Positions 1 through 6,340 are shown, numbered from the stretch's first letter. The stretch: DNA of 6,340 nt from Enterocloster bolteae (GCA_021769025.1 JAETTS010000155.1:1-6340), one strand, 5' to 3'. Notes: a model not told the origin generated them from the letters alone. Numbers and translations: made by a program.

Positions 1-1
1 G

Positions 2-823
2 TCCGGATGCGGAAAGTCTACTTTGGGGCGTACCATGATGGGAATCTATACTCCCACCAAAGGGAAGCTGATCTATGATGGGCAGGAGATGAATTTAAAG
101 AACCGGAATGATCGGTTTAAGTTTGCTAAAAAGGCGCAGATTGTGTTCCAGGATCCTTATGCCTCTTTGGATTCCCGTATGACGGTAGGGTCAATTATTG
201 AGGAAGGCATGATCATTCACAATATGTATGACGCTGCAAAGCGCAAGGAGAGAGTGGCAAGGCTTCTGGATATTGTGGGACTGAACAGTGAGCATGCCAG
301 CCGGTTCCCTCATGAGTTTTCCGGTGGGCAGAGGCAGAGGATCGGCATTGCAAGGGCGCTGGCGATTGAGCCGGAGTTTATTGTGTGTGACGAACCTATT
401 TCGGCGCTGGATGTGTCGATTCAGGCACAGGTGATTAACCTGCTCCATTCCCTTCAGGAGAGGATGAATCTGACCTATCTGTTTATCGCCCATGATTTGA
501 ATATTGTAAAGTATATTTCGGACAGGATTGCGGTTATGTATCTGGGAAGTGTGATGGAACTGGCGGACAGCGATGAACTGTATCAGAATACGCTGCATCC
601 TTATTCTAAGGCGCTGCTTTCGGCGGTTCCTATTCCGGATCCGGAGCTGGAGACTTCGAAGCAAAGGCAGATTATCTCCGGGGATGTGCCAAGTCCCATC
701 AATAAACCTAAGGGATGTCCGTTTTCTTCCAGGTGTCCTGAGGTGTGTGAGAAATGTCATGGGGCGGTTCCGGAGCTTAAGGAAGTGAAGCCGGGGCATT
801 TTGTGGCTTGTCATTTGGTTTAG
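2..823 (+). CDS. Oligopeptide/dipeptide ABC transporter ATP-binding protein (OppF/DppF type), 5' end cut off
   Basis: Cytoplasmic ATPase subunit that would energise peptide (or related solute) uptake with a partner ATPase, two permeases and a binding protein, presumably encoded to the left. The reading frame is open from base 2, so the true start lies outside the window; the TTG at 23 is an internal leucine codon. Counting the first visible codon as 1, it shows the end of Walker A (SGCGKST, 1-7), Q-loop FQDP (49-52), ABC signature FSGGQ (106-110), Walker B FIVCDEP (126-132), D-loop SALD (134-137) and H-loop FIAHD (161-165). The C-terminal oligopeptide-transporter extension follows, with HPYSKALL (199-206) and a cysteine-rich tail (C239, C245, C249, C252, C270). 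This extension, absent from sugar or amino-acid ATPases, assigns the family. About 40 N-terminal residues are probably missing. OppF versus DppF, and the substrate, cannot be decided here. No clear terminator follows the TAG stop. Confidence 0.95.
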   Translation, partial: SGCGKSTLGRTMMGIYTPTKGKLIYDGQEMNLKNRNDRFKFAKKAQIVFQDPYASLDSRMTVGSIIEEGMIIHNMYDAAKRKERVARLLDIVGLNSEHASRFPHEFSGGQRQRIGIARALAIEPEFIVCDEPISALDVSIQAQVINLLHSLQERMNLTYLFIAHDLNIVKYISDRIAVMYLGSVMELADSDELYQNTLHPYSKALLSAVPIPDPELETSKQRQIISGDVPSPINKPKGCPFSSRCPEVCEKCHGAVPELKEVKPGHFVACHLV

Positions 824-873
824 GGGGCTATGTTATCTCTGATTTGAACATTGATTGACATTATTAGTGAACG

Positions 874-950
874 TTAACCAAGGTCTGCTTTGAGAGAGGG
901 CATATGATTCCTTCCCGGACACGCTCGTGTTTCGGTGAATACTTGGTTGA
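874..950 (+). other. Fold-back (possible structured RNA) upstream of glyA
   Basis: Bases 876-882 (AACCAAG) are exactly complementary to 942-948 (CTTGGTT), extendable by a wobble and an A-T pair to 874-950. Inside, ATTC (907-910) pairs with GAAT (937-940), and CCGGACAC (915-922) pairs with 927-935 around a GCTC tetraloop, with one bulged T and one G-T wobble. The 3' side is nearly continuous helix, while the 5' side carries a 24-base unpaired insert (883-906). There is no T tract after it, so it is not an intrinsic terminator. I could not match it to a riboswitch or T-box consensus that I know. It lies between the peptide-transport ATPase and glyA and could be a leader RNA, a processing site in a read-through transcript, or chance. 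Confidence 0.35.
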
Positions 951-980
951 GAGTTTAGTGGCGTTGAATGTGTGTGTTGG

Positions 981-1009
981 TTGGCAGTGGAATTTAGATT
1001 GAATAGTAT
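981..1009 (+). promoter_or_regulatory. Candidate sigma-A promoter for glyA
   Basis: TTGGCA (981-986) and TAGTAT (1004-1009) are separated by 17 bases and resemble the -35 and -10 consensus (5 of 6 and 4 of 6 matches). Transcription would begin near 1016, leaving a leader of only about 20 bases that contains the ribosome site GAGGAG (1023-1028). If this is the main promoter, the fold-back at 874-950 is not part of the glyA message. A TTGACA at 855-860 is a perfect -35 hexamer but has no acceptable -10 at the right distance. Confidence 0.4.
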
Positions 1010-1035
1010 GAATAATATGGCTGAGGAGAATTGTT

Positions 1036-2280
1036 ATGGTAAATCAGGTGATGGATTATATTGAGCAGTTTGACCCGGAGGTGGGGGCTGCGATCAAGGA
1101 TGAGGCGGCCAGACAGAGACGGAATCTGGAACTGATTGCTTCTGAGAATATTGTGTCTCCGGCGGTTATGATGGCTATGGGTACGGTTTTGACCAATAAG
1201 TATGCGGAAGGCTATTCGGGAAAGCGGTACTATGGCGGCTGTCAGTGTGTGGATGAGGTGGAGACTCTGGCTATCGAGAGGGCAAAGAAGCTGTTTGGGT
1301 GTGACTATGCCAATGTACAGCCTCATTCCGGCGCTCAGGCTAATATGGCGGCGTTTGTTGCTATGCTGAAGCCAGGAGATACAGTTATGGGAATGAATTT
1401 GGATCATGGCGGACATTTAACCCATGGAAGTCCTGTGAATTTTTCCGGGCTGTATTTTCATATTGTGCCTTATGGTGTAGATGATAACGGGTTTATTGAT
1501 TATGATGAACTGGAGAGGATTGCGCTGGAATCAAAGCCGAAGATGATTATCGCTGGGGCCAGTGCCTATGCCAGGGTGATTGATTTTAAGAGATTTCGGG
1601 AGGTTGCAGATAAGGCTGGGGCGTATCTGATGGTGGATATGGCACACATTGCCGGTCTGGTGGCAGCAGGTGTTCATCCAAGCCCGATTCCTTATGCGGA
1701 TGTGGTGACCACAACCACACATAAGACTCTTCGCGGGCCAAGAGGCGGCCTGATTCTGGCCAACAAGGAGGCAGCGGAGAAGTTCAATTTCAACAAGGCC
1801 ATCTTCCCGGGGACGCAGGGCGGTCCGCTGGAGCACATCATTGCCTCCAAGGCAGTCTGCTTTGGAGAGGCGCTGAAGCCGGAGTTTCAGGCGTATCAGC
1901 AGCAGATCGTGAAGAATGCCAAGGCATTGGCGGCTGCTTTGCAGAAACAGGGCTTTAAGCTGTTGACCGGAGGGACGGACAATCATCTGATGCTTGTGGA
2001 TCTGCGGGGAATGGAGATTTCCGGGAAGGAACTGCAGAACCGGTGTGATGAGGTTTATATTACATTGAATAAAAATACGGTGCCTAATGATCCCAGAAGC
2101 CCATTTGTGACTTCCGGTGTCCGGATCGGAACGCCGGCGATAACTTCCAGAGGCCTGAAGGAAGAAGATATAGATAAGATTGCAGAGTGCATCTGGCTGG
2201 CAGCTACAGATTTTGAGGGCAAGGCCGATTATATTCGTGGAGAGGTTACAAAAATTTGTGACAGATATCCGATTTATTAA
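1036..2280 (+). CDS. glyA: Serine hydroxymethyltransferase
   Basis: Cytosolic PLP enzyme that interconverts serine plus tetrahydrofolate with glycine plus 5,10-methylene-tetrahydrofolate, the main one-carbon supply for purines, thymidylate and methionine. The 414-residue length is normal for bacterial enzymes. Visible family landmarks are [12 protein letters not shown] (31-42), [16 protein letters not shown] (53-68, with Y56, E58 and Y66), the cofactor-stacking histidine in DHGGHLTHG (H127), DMAHIAGL (201-208, D201 and H204), the PLP lysine K230 in [14 protein letters not shown], and the carboxylate-binding arginine R363 in SGVRIGTPA. All expected catalytic residues are present. The ATG at 1036 is chosen because GAGGAG (1023-1028) lies 7 bases upstream; the next in-frame ATG (1051) has no such site. 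It stands as a single gene, ended by the terminator at 2348-2396 and convergent with the AraC-type gene. Function is certain by family; its place in a particular regulon is not. Confidence 0.98.
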   Translation: MVNQVMDYIEQFDPEVGAAIKDEAARQRRNLELIASENIVSPAVMMAMGTVLTNKYAEGYSGKRYYGGCQCVDEVETLAIERAKKLFGCDYANVQPHSGAQANMAAFVAMLKPGDTVMGMNLDHGGHLTHGSPVNFSGLYFHIVPYGVDDNGFIDYDELERIALESKPKMIIAGASAYARVIDFKRFREVADKAGAYLMVDMAHIAGLVAAGVHPSPIPYADVVTTTTHKTLRGPRGGLILANKEAAEKFNFNKAIFPGTQGGPLEHIIASKAVCFGEALKPEFQAYQQQIVKNAKALAAALQKQGFKLLTGGTDNHLMLVDLRGMEISGKELQNRCDEVYITLNKNTVPNDPRSPFVTSGVRIGTPAITSRGLKEEDIDKIAECIWLAATDFEGKADYIRGEVTKICDRYPIY

Positions 2281-2347
2281 AATTCTGGAAAAAGAAGGAA
2301 AAGAGTAAGGCAGGCGCAGAGGGCAGCCTGATTACAGAACACCAACA

Positions 2348-2396
2348 GAGTCAATCAGCATAGGAAAGCAGGAATCCGGCTGATTGGCTCTTTTTT
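2348..2396 (+). terminator. Intrinsic terminator of glyA, possibly serving both strands
   Basis: A 12-bp stem is formed by GAGTCAATCAGC (2348-2359) and GCTGATTGGCTC (2379-2390), with one G-T wobble and a 19-base loop, followed directly by six T (2391-2396). This is a textbook rho-independent terminator for plus-strand transcription, 68 bases beyond the glyA stop. The T run ends one base before the convergent regulator's stop codon at 2398-2400, so the same stem is also the only obvious terminator candidate for the minus strand. Its minus-strand T tract is poor (interrupted by G and C), so termination there is less sure. Confidence 0.85.
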
Positions 2397-2397
2397 G

Positions 2398-3231
2398 TTA
2401 TTTCTGATTTGTACGTCTGTATTCGGATGGTGTGATTCCCATGTGTTTTTTGAAAAGAGAGGAAAAATGCTGGCAGGAGGAAAAGCCGCAACATATGGAG
2501 ATTTCCTCCAGGGATAAGGTAGAGTGTGCAAGAAAGTGGCAGGCACGGTTCAGGCGGAACTGGAGGAGGTAGGTCTGTATGGATACGCCTTTGACTTCCT
2601 TGAAGATGCGGTACAGGTATGTGCGGTCCAGGCCGATATGCTGAGCAATGCCCTGAACGGTGATTTTGGCGGAATAGCTATTGCAGATATAGGCAACGAC
2701 CTGTTCCACAAAGAATTCCTTCCGTGAGGAAAAACGGTTGGATTTGTTGTTTTCGATGAACAGGGAACAAAGGCGGTAAAACTGGCCGATGGCAAAATAG
2801 TTGGTGGAAAGCAGGCCGGGGTCTGCGTAAGTGAGAGGCTTGATGATGTGGGCTGCCCGTTCGATGGCATCAAAATGAACCACAGGAGTGTGCTCCTCGA
2901 TTCCACACAGCGAGAGCAGGGACAGGGGAGAAAGTCCGCGAAAACCGATCCAGTAGTAGAACCAGGGGTCTTTCACATCAGCCTGATACAGCAAGGGAAC
3001 GCCGGGTACCAGAAGAAAGCAGTCCCCTTTTTCCAGATAATATTTTTTGCCGTAGATGGTGTAGGTGCCTTTACCGCTGGTGATGCAGTGGAGCACATAA
3101 TCCTCCGCGATGCGCTGGGTCGAGACATGTCCGGAGGAGGATTCCTGGTAGCCGCACTGAAGAACGGCAACCGATTCCTGAGTGGGAAAATGAGGGTTAA
3201 AATAGACCATTCGCTTAAAATATGTCTCCAT
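2398..3231 (-). CDS. AraC-family transcriptional regulator, probable controller of the adjacent sugar ABC operon
   Basis: A 277-residue DNA-binding regulator of normal AraC/XylS length. The N-terminal half is a cupin-like ligand-binding domain: the stretch from about residue 46 to 98 (YVLHCITSGKGTYTIYGKKY, then LEKGDCFLLVPGVP and WFYYWIGFRG) is typical of sugar-responsive members such as MsmR/RafR types. The C-terminal half carries two helix-turn-helix motifs, about 190-215 (ITVQGIAQHIGLDRTYLYRIF) and 239-272, the latter ending in the family signature GITPSEYR. The start at 3231 is supported by AAAGGAG (bases 3239-3245, read on the minus strand) 7 bases upstream; another ATG between them is out of frame. 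It is transcribed away from the binding-protein gene at 3440, with 208 bases between the starts, and converges on glyA. The inferred role is activation, or occasionally repression, of the sugar operon in response to its substrate. The ligand is unknown. Confidence 0.93.
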   Translation of the reverse strand: METYFKRMVYFNPHFPTQESVAVLQCGYQESSSGHVSTQRIAEDYVLHCITSGKGTYTIYGKKYYLEKGDCFLLVPGVPLLYQADVKDPWFYYWIGFRGLSPLSLLSLCGIEEHTPVVHFDAIERAAHIIKPLTYADPGLLSTNYFAIGQFYRLCSLFIENNKSNRFSSRKEFFVEQVVAYICNSYSAKITVQGIAQHIGLDRTYLYRIFKEVKGVSIQTYLLQFRLNRACHFLAHSTLSLEEISICCGFSSCQHFSSLFKKHMGITPSEYRRTNQK

Positions 3232-3290
3232 GTCATGACTCCTTTACATAAAAAACAACATAAATATAAATAGAAAGATACATAGATAAA

Positions 3291-3319
3291 TGGATTGATT
3301 GTGCAAAACTTGATATAAA
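3291..3319 (+). promoter_or_regulatory. Candidate extended -10 promoter for the sugar ABC operon
   Basis: TGATATAAA (3311-3319) fits an extended -10 element (TGn followed by TATAAA, 5 of 6 to consensus). The -35 position 17 bases upstream reads TGGATT (3291-3296), a weak match, as expected for a promoter that depends on an activator such as the neighbouring AraC protein. The leader would then be about 115 bases. TACAAT (3322-3327) is an alternative -10 with an equally weak -35 (TTGTGC, 3299-3304). Confidence 0.35.
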
Positions 3320-3351
3320 TATACAATAAAGCAACAAGAAAGTATACAAAT
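3320..3351 (+). repeat. Short direct repeat, possible AraC-type operator half-sites
   Basis: TATACAA occurs at 3320-3326 and again at 3343-3349, in the same orientation and 23 bases apart (start to start), roughly two helical turns. AraC-family proteins usually bind direct repeats with about two-turn spacing. The repeats overlap or follow the candidate -10, which would suit repression or autoregulation better than classical activation. In sequence this AT-rich, a 7-base repeat can arise by chance. Confidence 0.2.
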
Positions 3352-3439
3352 TTATTTTACTCAAGCATGCGGAGAGAAAATAGGTTAAAAAAGTTACCAA
3401 AAAACAATTGGCTATTGATAAAAAATTGGAGGAGAGTGT

Positions 3440-4837
3440 ATGAACAAAAAGGTAGTATCGTATATCGTGCTTGGAAGCATGCTGGCATCACTTACGGGGG
3501 GGTGCGGACAGAAAACAGAAGCCCCGCAGCAGACAGAGGCAGCAAAAACGGAGAATACGACGACAGCAGCGGCAGGAGCAGCCGAGACACAAGGCGCCCA
3601 GGACAGCGGCTCCGGCGATGAGAAGGCAACTGTAACATGGTGGACCTGGAGTACAGAGGCCAAGGATGTGTATGAAAAGTATGCACAGATGGTAACTGAG
3701 CAGTATCCGAATATTGAAGTGAAATTGGAATTTATTCAGAATGCGGATTACTGGACGAAGCTTCCCATCGCCATTGCAGGCGGCAGCGGCCCGGATATCT
3801 ATCAGATGACCAGACCAAGCTTTGAGATGTATGCGGCAACCAATCAGGCAGCGGATCTCAGTGGTATTCTGGAAAGCAATGCGCAGCTGAAAGCCAATCT
3901 GGCTGCAATGGACAGTGTATTGGTGGAAGATTATACATATGACGGCAAACAGCTGGCAATTCCATATACGGTAGAAAGCACGGCAATTGTCTATAATAAG
4001 GATATGTTCAAGGCAGCCGGCCTTCAGGAGCCAAAAGAGATCGAGGATACCTGGACCTGGGATGATCTGCGGGAGATGGCAAAGCAGCTGACTGTGATCG
4101 GCGATTCCGTATCCAACAGCCAGTATGGGTTCTACTGTGATGTGAACAAGATTCCAAGCTGGGAGTTGATGCTTTCCAGAGGCAAGTGGATATTCAGCGA
4201 TGACGGACAGCAGTGTACCTTGGCTGATCCGGAGATTATTGATGTGATGAAGCCTTATGTTGCCATGTATGTGGAAGATGGCGTGTCCCCGACTACGGAT
4301 GTTGCCAATGCCATGTCTGCCAATGACTTGTTTATGACAGGAAGGATTGCAATGATGGCAGCCGGCAGTTGGAACCTGATTACATTCTCAAAGATTGAAG
4401 GATTTGAGTGGGATTGTGCAGAGCTTCCGAAGGATGCAAAGACAGGCGGCAGGATGTGTTCTTCCAACGTGCTTGGATACATGGTGAATCCAAATACCAA
4501 GAACATGGATGCGGTAGGAAAGGTTCTGGAAGTGTTTACTTCCCAGGAAGCCCAGAAAGAGCTGGCTGCTACCGGTACCTATATTCCGGCAGTGGTAGAC
4601 TCAAGAGACGCTTATTTTGAGATGGAAGATTATCCGGAGAATGCCAAGGCGTTTCAGAGGGCATTGGACTATGTTCATCCCAACCGTCTGACACAGTTTA
4701 TCCCCTACCAGGAGTACAATGGATATTATAAAGATGCTATGACAAGTATTTTTAACGGAGAGGATTTAGAGACGACCTTCCAGCAGCTGCAGGAGAAGAT
4801 TAATGGAGTAATGGAAGCGAATAAGAAAGCGCAGTAA
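3440..4837 (+). CDS. Carbohydrate ABC transporter substrate-binding lipoprotein (extracellular solute-binding protein family 1)
   Basis: High-affinity receptor of an ABC sugar importer, anchored on the outer face of the membrane. The 465-residue protein begins with a lipoprotein signal peptide: positive MNKK, hydrophobic core 5-18, and a lipobox-like TGGC with the lipid-acceptor C22. Threonine at the -3 position is less usual than L, V or I. A low-complexity A/T/E/Q-rich tether (about 23-62) follows, then the folded domain starting ATVTWWTWS (63-71). Family landmarks are GGSGPDIYQM (114-123), the IPY...AIVYNKDMFKAAGL block (174-195) and TWTWDDLREMAKQLT (204-218). Abundant aromatic residues suit a saccharide ligand, but the sugar is not identifiable. 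GGAGGAG 5 bases before the ATG supports the start. It is the first gene of the operon, followed after 125 bases by the permeases, and is probably under control of the divergent AraC-type gene. Confidence 0.95.
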   Translation: MNKKVVSYIVLGSMLASLTGGCGQKTEAPQQTEAAKTENTTTAAAGAAETQGAQDSGSGDEKATVTWWTWSTEAKDVYEKYAQMVTEQYPNIEVKLEFIQNADYWTKLPIAIAGGSGPDIYQMTRPSFEMYAATNQAADLSGILESNAQLKANLAAMDSVLVEDYTYDGKQLAIPYTVESTAIVYNKDMFKAAGLQEPKEIEDTWTWDDLREMAKQLTVIGDSVSNSQYGFYCDVNKIPSWELMLSRGKWIFSDDGQQCTLADPEIIDVMKPYVAMYVEDGVSPTTDVANAMSANDLFMTGRIAMMAAGSWNLITFSKIEGFEWDCAELPKDAKTGGRMCSSNVLGYMVNPNTKNMDAVGKVLEVFTSQEAQKELAATGTYIPAVVDSRDAYFEMEDYPENAKAFQRALDYVHPNRLTQFIPYQEYNGYYKDAMTSIFNGEDLETTFQQLQEKINGVMEANKKAQ

Positions 4838-4872
4838 CCGTCGATAAAGGATCGTTACACATGTAAAACGTT

Positions 4873-4912
4873 TGGAGGTGCCGGAAATATATTTTTGAGT
4901 CTGGCACCTCCA
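4873..4912 (+). other. Intercistronic stem-loop between binding protein and permease genes
   Basis: TGGAGGTGCCGG (4873-4884) pairs with CTGGCACCTCCA (4901-4912): a 12-bp GC-rich stem with one G-T wobble and a 16-base AT-rich loop. No T tract follows (next bases TTCTGATA), so it is not a standard intrinsic terminator. In sugar ABC operons such hairpins after the binding-protein gene commonly protect the upstream message or slow transcription, so that the receptor is made in excess over the membrane subunits; that role here is inferred. A smaller imperfect hairpin (GTAA and CGAT, 4834-4845, with ATCGTTAC, 4851-4858) covers the stop codon just before it. Confidence 0.75.
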
Positions 4913-4962
4913 TTCTGATATAGGAGCGCACTATAGAAAGTTGAAACAGGGAAAGGAGTTCT

Positions 4963-5859
4963 ATGAAAGCAAAGAAGATGACGTTAAGAGAAAAGAAGGA
5001 GCTGCGCATAGGGCTGATTGTGATTTCGCCGTGGATTATCGGGTTTGTCTGCTTTATGTTGATCCCTCTGGTTTATTCATTTTTTGTTAGCTTTACCAAT
5101 TATAGTTTTTTATCAACGCCTCAGTTTGTGGGCCTGGAGAACTATATTACTATGTTTACAGGGGATGAGCTTGTATGGAAGTCTCTGGGAATTACATTTA
5201 CCTATGCGGTACTGGCAGTTTCCAGCCAGCTTGTGGTGGGATTTCTGATCGCGCTGATTTTGAATTCCAAGGTAAAGGGGATTGCATTTTTCAGGGCAAT
5301 ATTCTATCTTCCTACCTTGGTAGTGGTAGTGGCAACCTCCCTTCTGTGGAAGCAGATTCTGGATTCTGACTTTGGTATTTTCAATTATCTTTTGGAGGTG
5401 GCAGGGTTAAAGAGGGTGAGATGGCTGTCAAGTACACCTACCATTCTGGCAAGCCTGGTGATCATCCATCTGTGGGGATGCGGAAAGAGCATGATCATCA
5501 ATCTGGCTGGCATGCAGAGCATTCCAACCCAGCTTTATGAAGCAGCTACTGTGGATGGCTGTGGAAAGGCCAGGCAGGTATTTTCCATCATGCTGCCCAT
5601 GATGTCTCCCACCATCTTCCTGAATCTGATTACGGGAATCATATCGGCGTTTAAAACCTTTACCATGGTACAGGTTCTTACAGACGGCGGTCCCAATAAC
5701 GCCAGCCTCTTCTATATGCTGTACCTGTATAAGAACGCGTTCCAATATTACAGAATGGGATATGCCAGTGCTATGTCATGGTTCTTGTTTATTCTGGTGG
5801 CGGTTCTTACCTTGCTGGTATTTAAGACATCTAAATCCTGGGTGTATTATGAAAGCTGA
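4963..5859 (+). CDS. Carbohydrate ABC transporter permease, first subunit (MalF/UgpA type)
   Basis: Integral membrane subunit of the sugar importer, 298 residues, the usual length for the family. Six hydrophobic segments are visible at about 17-41, 76-100, 109-129, 160-180, 215-236 and 266-288, after a lysine-rich cytoplasmic N-terminus. The EAA loop that docks the ATPase is intact: YEAATVDGCGKARQVFSIML (192-211) followed by PMMSPT, with E193-A-A, the conserved G199 and L211-P212. VLTDGGPNNAS (238-248) is another MalF-type landmark. AAAGGAG (4952-4958) lies only 4 bases before the ATG, a short but workable spacing that could lower translation relative to the binding protein. The gene follows the stem-loop at 4873-4912 and is 17 bases ahead of the second permease, so the two are co-transcribed and probably form a heterodimer. 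Confidence 0.95.
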   Translation: MKAKKMTLREKKELRIGLIVISPWIIGFVCFMLIPLVYSFFVSFTNYSFLSTPQFVGLENYITMFTGDELVWKSLGITFTYAVLAVSSQLVVGFLIALILNSKVKGIAFFRAIFYLPTLVVVVATSLLWKQILDSDFGIFNYLLEVAGLKRVRWLSSTPTILASLVIIHLWGCGKSMIINLAGMQSIPTQLYEAATVDGCGKARQVFSIMLPMMSPTIFLNLITGIISAFKTFTMVQVLTDGGPNNASLFYMLYLYKNAFQYYRMGYASAMSWFLFILVAVLTLLVFKTSKSWVYYES

Positions 5860-5876
5860 TCGATAAGGAGAATATT

Positions 5877-6340
5877 ATGGGGACAAAAAAGAAGAATAAT
5901 ATCGTGACAGGAATCATATATGTGCTGCTGGTGATACTCAGTGTTACGTTTATGCTTCCTATCATATGGCTGTTTGCCAATTCGCTGAAATCCCAGGAGC
6001 AGATTTTTGCATTCCCTCCGGTCTTTTTCAGCGGAACGCTTCATTGGGAAAATTTTAAGGAGGCATTTACCTACAATTCTCTTCCATTTGGAAGGTTTTT
6101 GCTGAATTCCACGTTTATCACGGTGATTTCCATGTTTGCCTCTGTGCTGTCTTCCGCACTGATTGCATTTGGATTTTCCAGAATAAGGTGGAGAGGAAGG
6201 GACGTGGTCTTTTATATTGTAGTTATCACTATGATTATTCCTCAGGAAATACTGATAACACCGCAGTTTATGTTGTATAATAAACTGTCCCTTTTGGATA
6301 CCTACATTCCGTTGATCCTTCCCTGGTTCTTTGGAAGGCC
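5877..6340 (+). CDS. Carbohydrate ABC transporter permease, second subunit (MalG/UgpE type), 3' end cut off
   Basis: Partner of the preceding permease. The frame is open from the ATG at 5877 to the window edge, giving 154 complete codons of an expected 270-290. The ATG is supported by AAGGAG (5865-5870), 6 bases upstream. The protein starts MGTKKKNNIV, then a first membrane segment (about 10-33, containing TFMLPIIWLFANSLKS) and the pattern QEQIFAFPP (40-48) and WENFKEAF (56-63). These are standard N-terminal landmarks of MalG-type subunits. Further hydrophobic segments lie at about 75-99 and 109-130, and the typical IIPQEILITPQFMLYNKLSLLDTY region follows. The EAA loop lies beyond the edge. 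It is 17 bases downstream of the first permease, in the same operon. Confidence 0.94.
   Translation, partial: MGTKKKNNIVTGIIYVLLVILSVTFMLPIIWLFANSLKSQEQIFAFPPVFFSGTLHWENFKEAFTYNSLPFGRFLLNSTFITVISMFASVLSSALIAFGFSRIRWRGRDVVFYIVVITMIIPQEILITPQFMLYNKLSLLDTYIPLILPWFFGR

Larger units (their letters stand above)
3232..3439. promoter_or_regulatory. AT-rich divergent control region between the AraC-type gene and the sugar operon
   Basis: This 208-base stretch is much more AT-rich than the flanking genes and has no convincing coding sequence. It must hold the promoters and operators for both directions. It contains both ribosome sites at its ends (AAAGGAG on minus at 3239-3245; GGAGGAG on plus at 3428-3434, 5 bases before the ATG at 3440). 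A plus-strand extended -10 candidate and a direct repeat are listed separately. For the minus strand I saw only poor hexamer pairs and do not assign a promoter. I saw no match to a CcpA catabolite (cre) site. Confidence 0.7.

Noticed and set aside
191..814. Long minus-strand open frame opposite the peptide ATPase
   Set aside because: It is antisense to a gene with a full set of ABC motifs, has an arginine/histidine-rich composition typical of a shadow frame, and resembles no family.
855..883. Promoter from the perfect TTGACA at 855-860
   Set aside because: No sequence resembling TATAAT lies 16-18 bases downstream.
876..948. tRNA gene suggested by a 7-bp closing stem and 73-base span
   Set aside because: There is no D-arm, anticodon arm or GGTTCGAAT-like T-arm in the expected positions.
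876..948. Tetrahydrofolate riboswitch, suggested by the glyA context and a CGGTGAAT stretch pairing with an upstream ATTC
   Set aside because: The conserved inner region of that class and its outer pairing are missing; only a short stretch is shared. ZTP, glycine, SAM-I and T-box consensus elements are also absent.
2311..2330. Small hairpin CAGGC/GCCTG after glyA
   Set aside because: Only 5 bp with a 10-base loop and no T tract; the real terminator is 20 bases further on.
2848..3273. Plus-strand open frame opposite the AraC-type gene
   Set aside because: The minus strand encodes a complete AraC protein with a good ribosome site, and the plus frame has no recognisable domain.
4862..4875. CcpA cre site (TGTAAAACGTTTGG)
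   Set aside because: It has one base too many before CG to fit the cre consensus and lies inside the operon beside the stem-loop.

Overview
The window looks like a chromosomal segment of an anaerobic Firmicute, most likely a clostridial, Lachnospiraceae-type gut bacterium. This is inferred from strong purine-rich ribosome binding sites (AAAGGAG, GGAGGAG), moderate GC in genes with AT-rich control regions, a carbohydrate ABC operon with its own AraC regulator, and protein wording typical of that group. The species cannot be named from the sequence alone. No mobile element, CRISPR array, rRNA or tRNA is visible, and I see no new multi-gene system; the gene content is ordinary metabolism and transport.

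Layout: (1) bases 2-823, plus strand, hold the 3' part of an oligopeptide/dipeptide ABC transporter ATPase (OppF/DppF type) cut by the left edge inside its Walker A motif. (2) Bases 824-1035 are non-coding and contain an unusual fold-back sequence followed by a plausible promoter. (3) Bases 1036-2280, plus strand, encode serine hydroxymethyltransferase (glyA), ended by a strong intrinsic terminator. (4) Bases 2398-3231, minus strand, encode an AraC-family regulator that converges on glyA. (5) Bases 3232-3439 are an AT-rich divergent control region. (6) From 3440 to the right edge, plus strand, runs a carbohydrate ABC import operon: solute-binding lipoprotein (3440-4837), first permease (4963-5859) and second permease (5877 to the edge, incomplete). 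A large stem-loop sits between the binding protein and the first permease.

How they fit: the AraC protein probably senses a sugar or derivative and controls the divergent import operon. The lipoprotein would capture the sugar outside the membrane and the two permeases form the channel. No ATPase for this importer lies in the window, so it may use a shared MsmK/MalK-type ATPase encoded elsewhere or one beyond the right edge. The glyA and peptide-transport genes appear to be separate units. The points most worth a second look are the fold-back upstream of glyA and the intercistronic stem-loop in the sugar operon.
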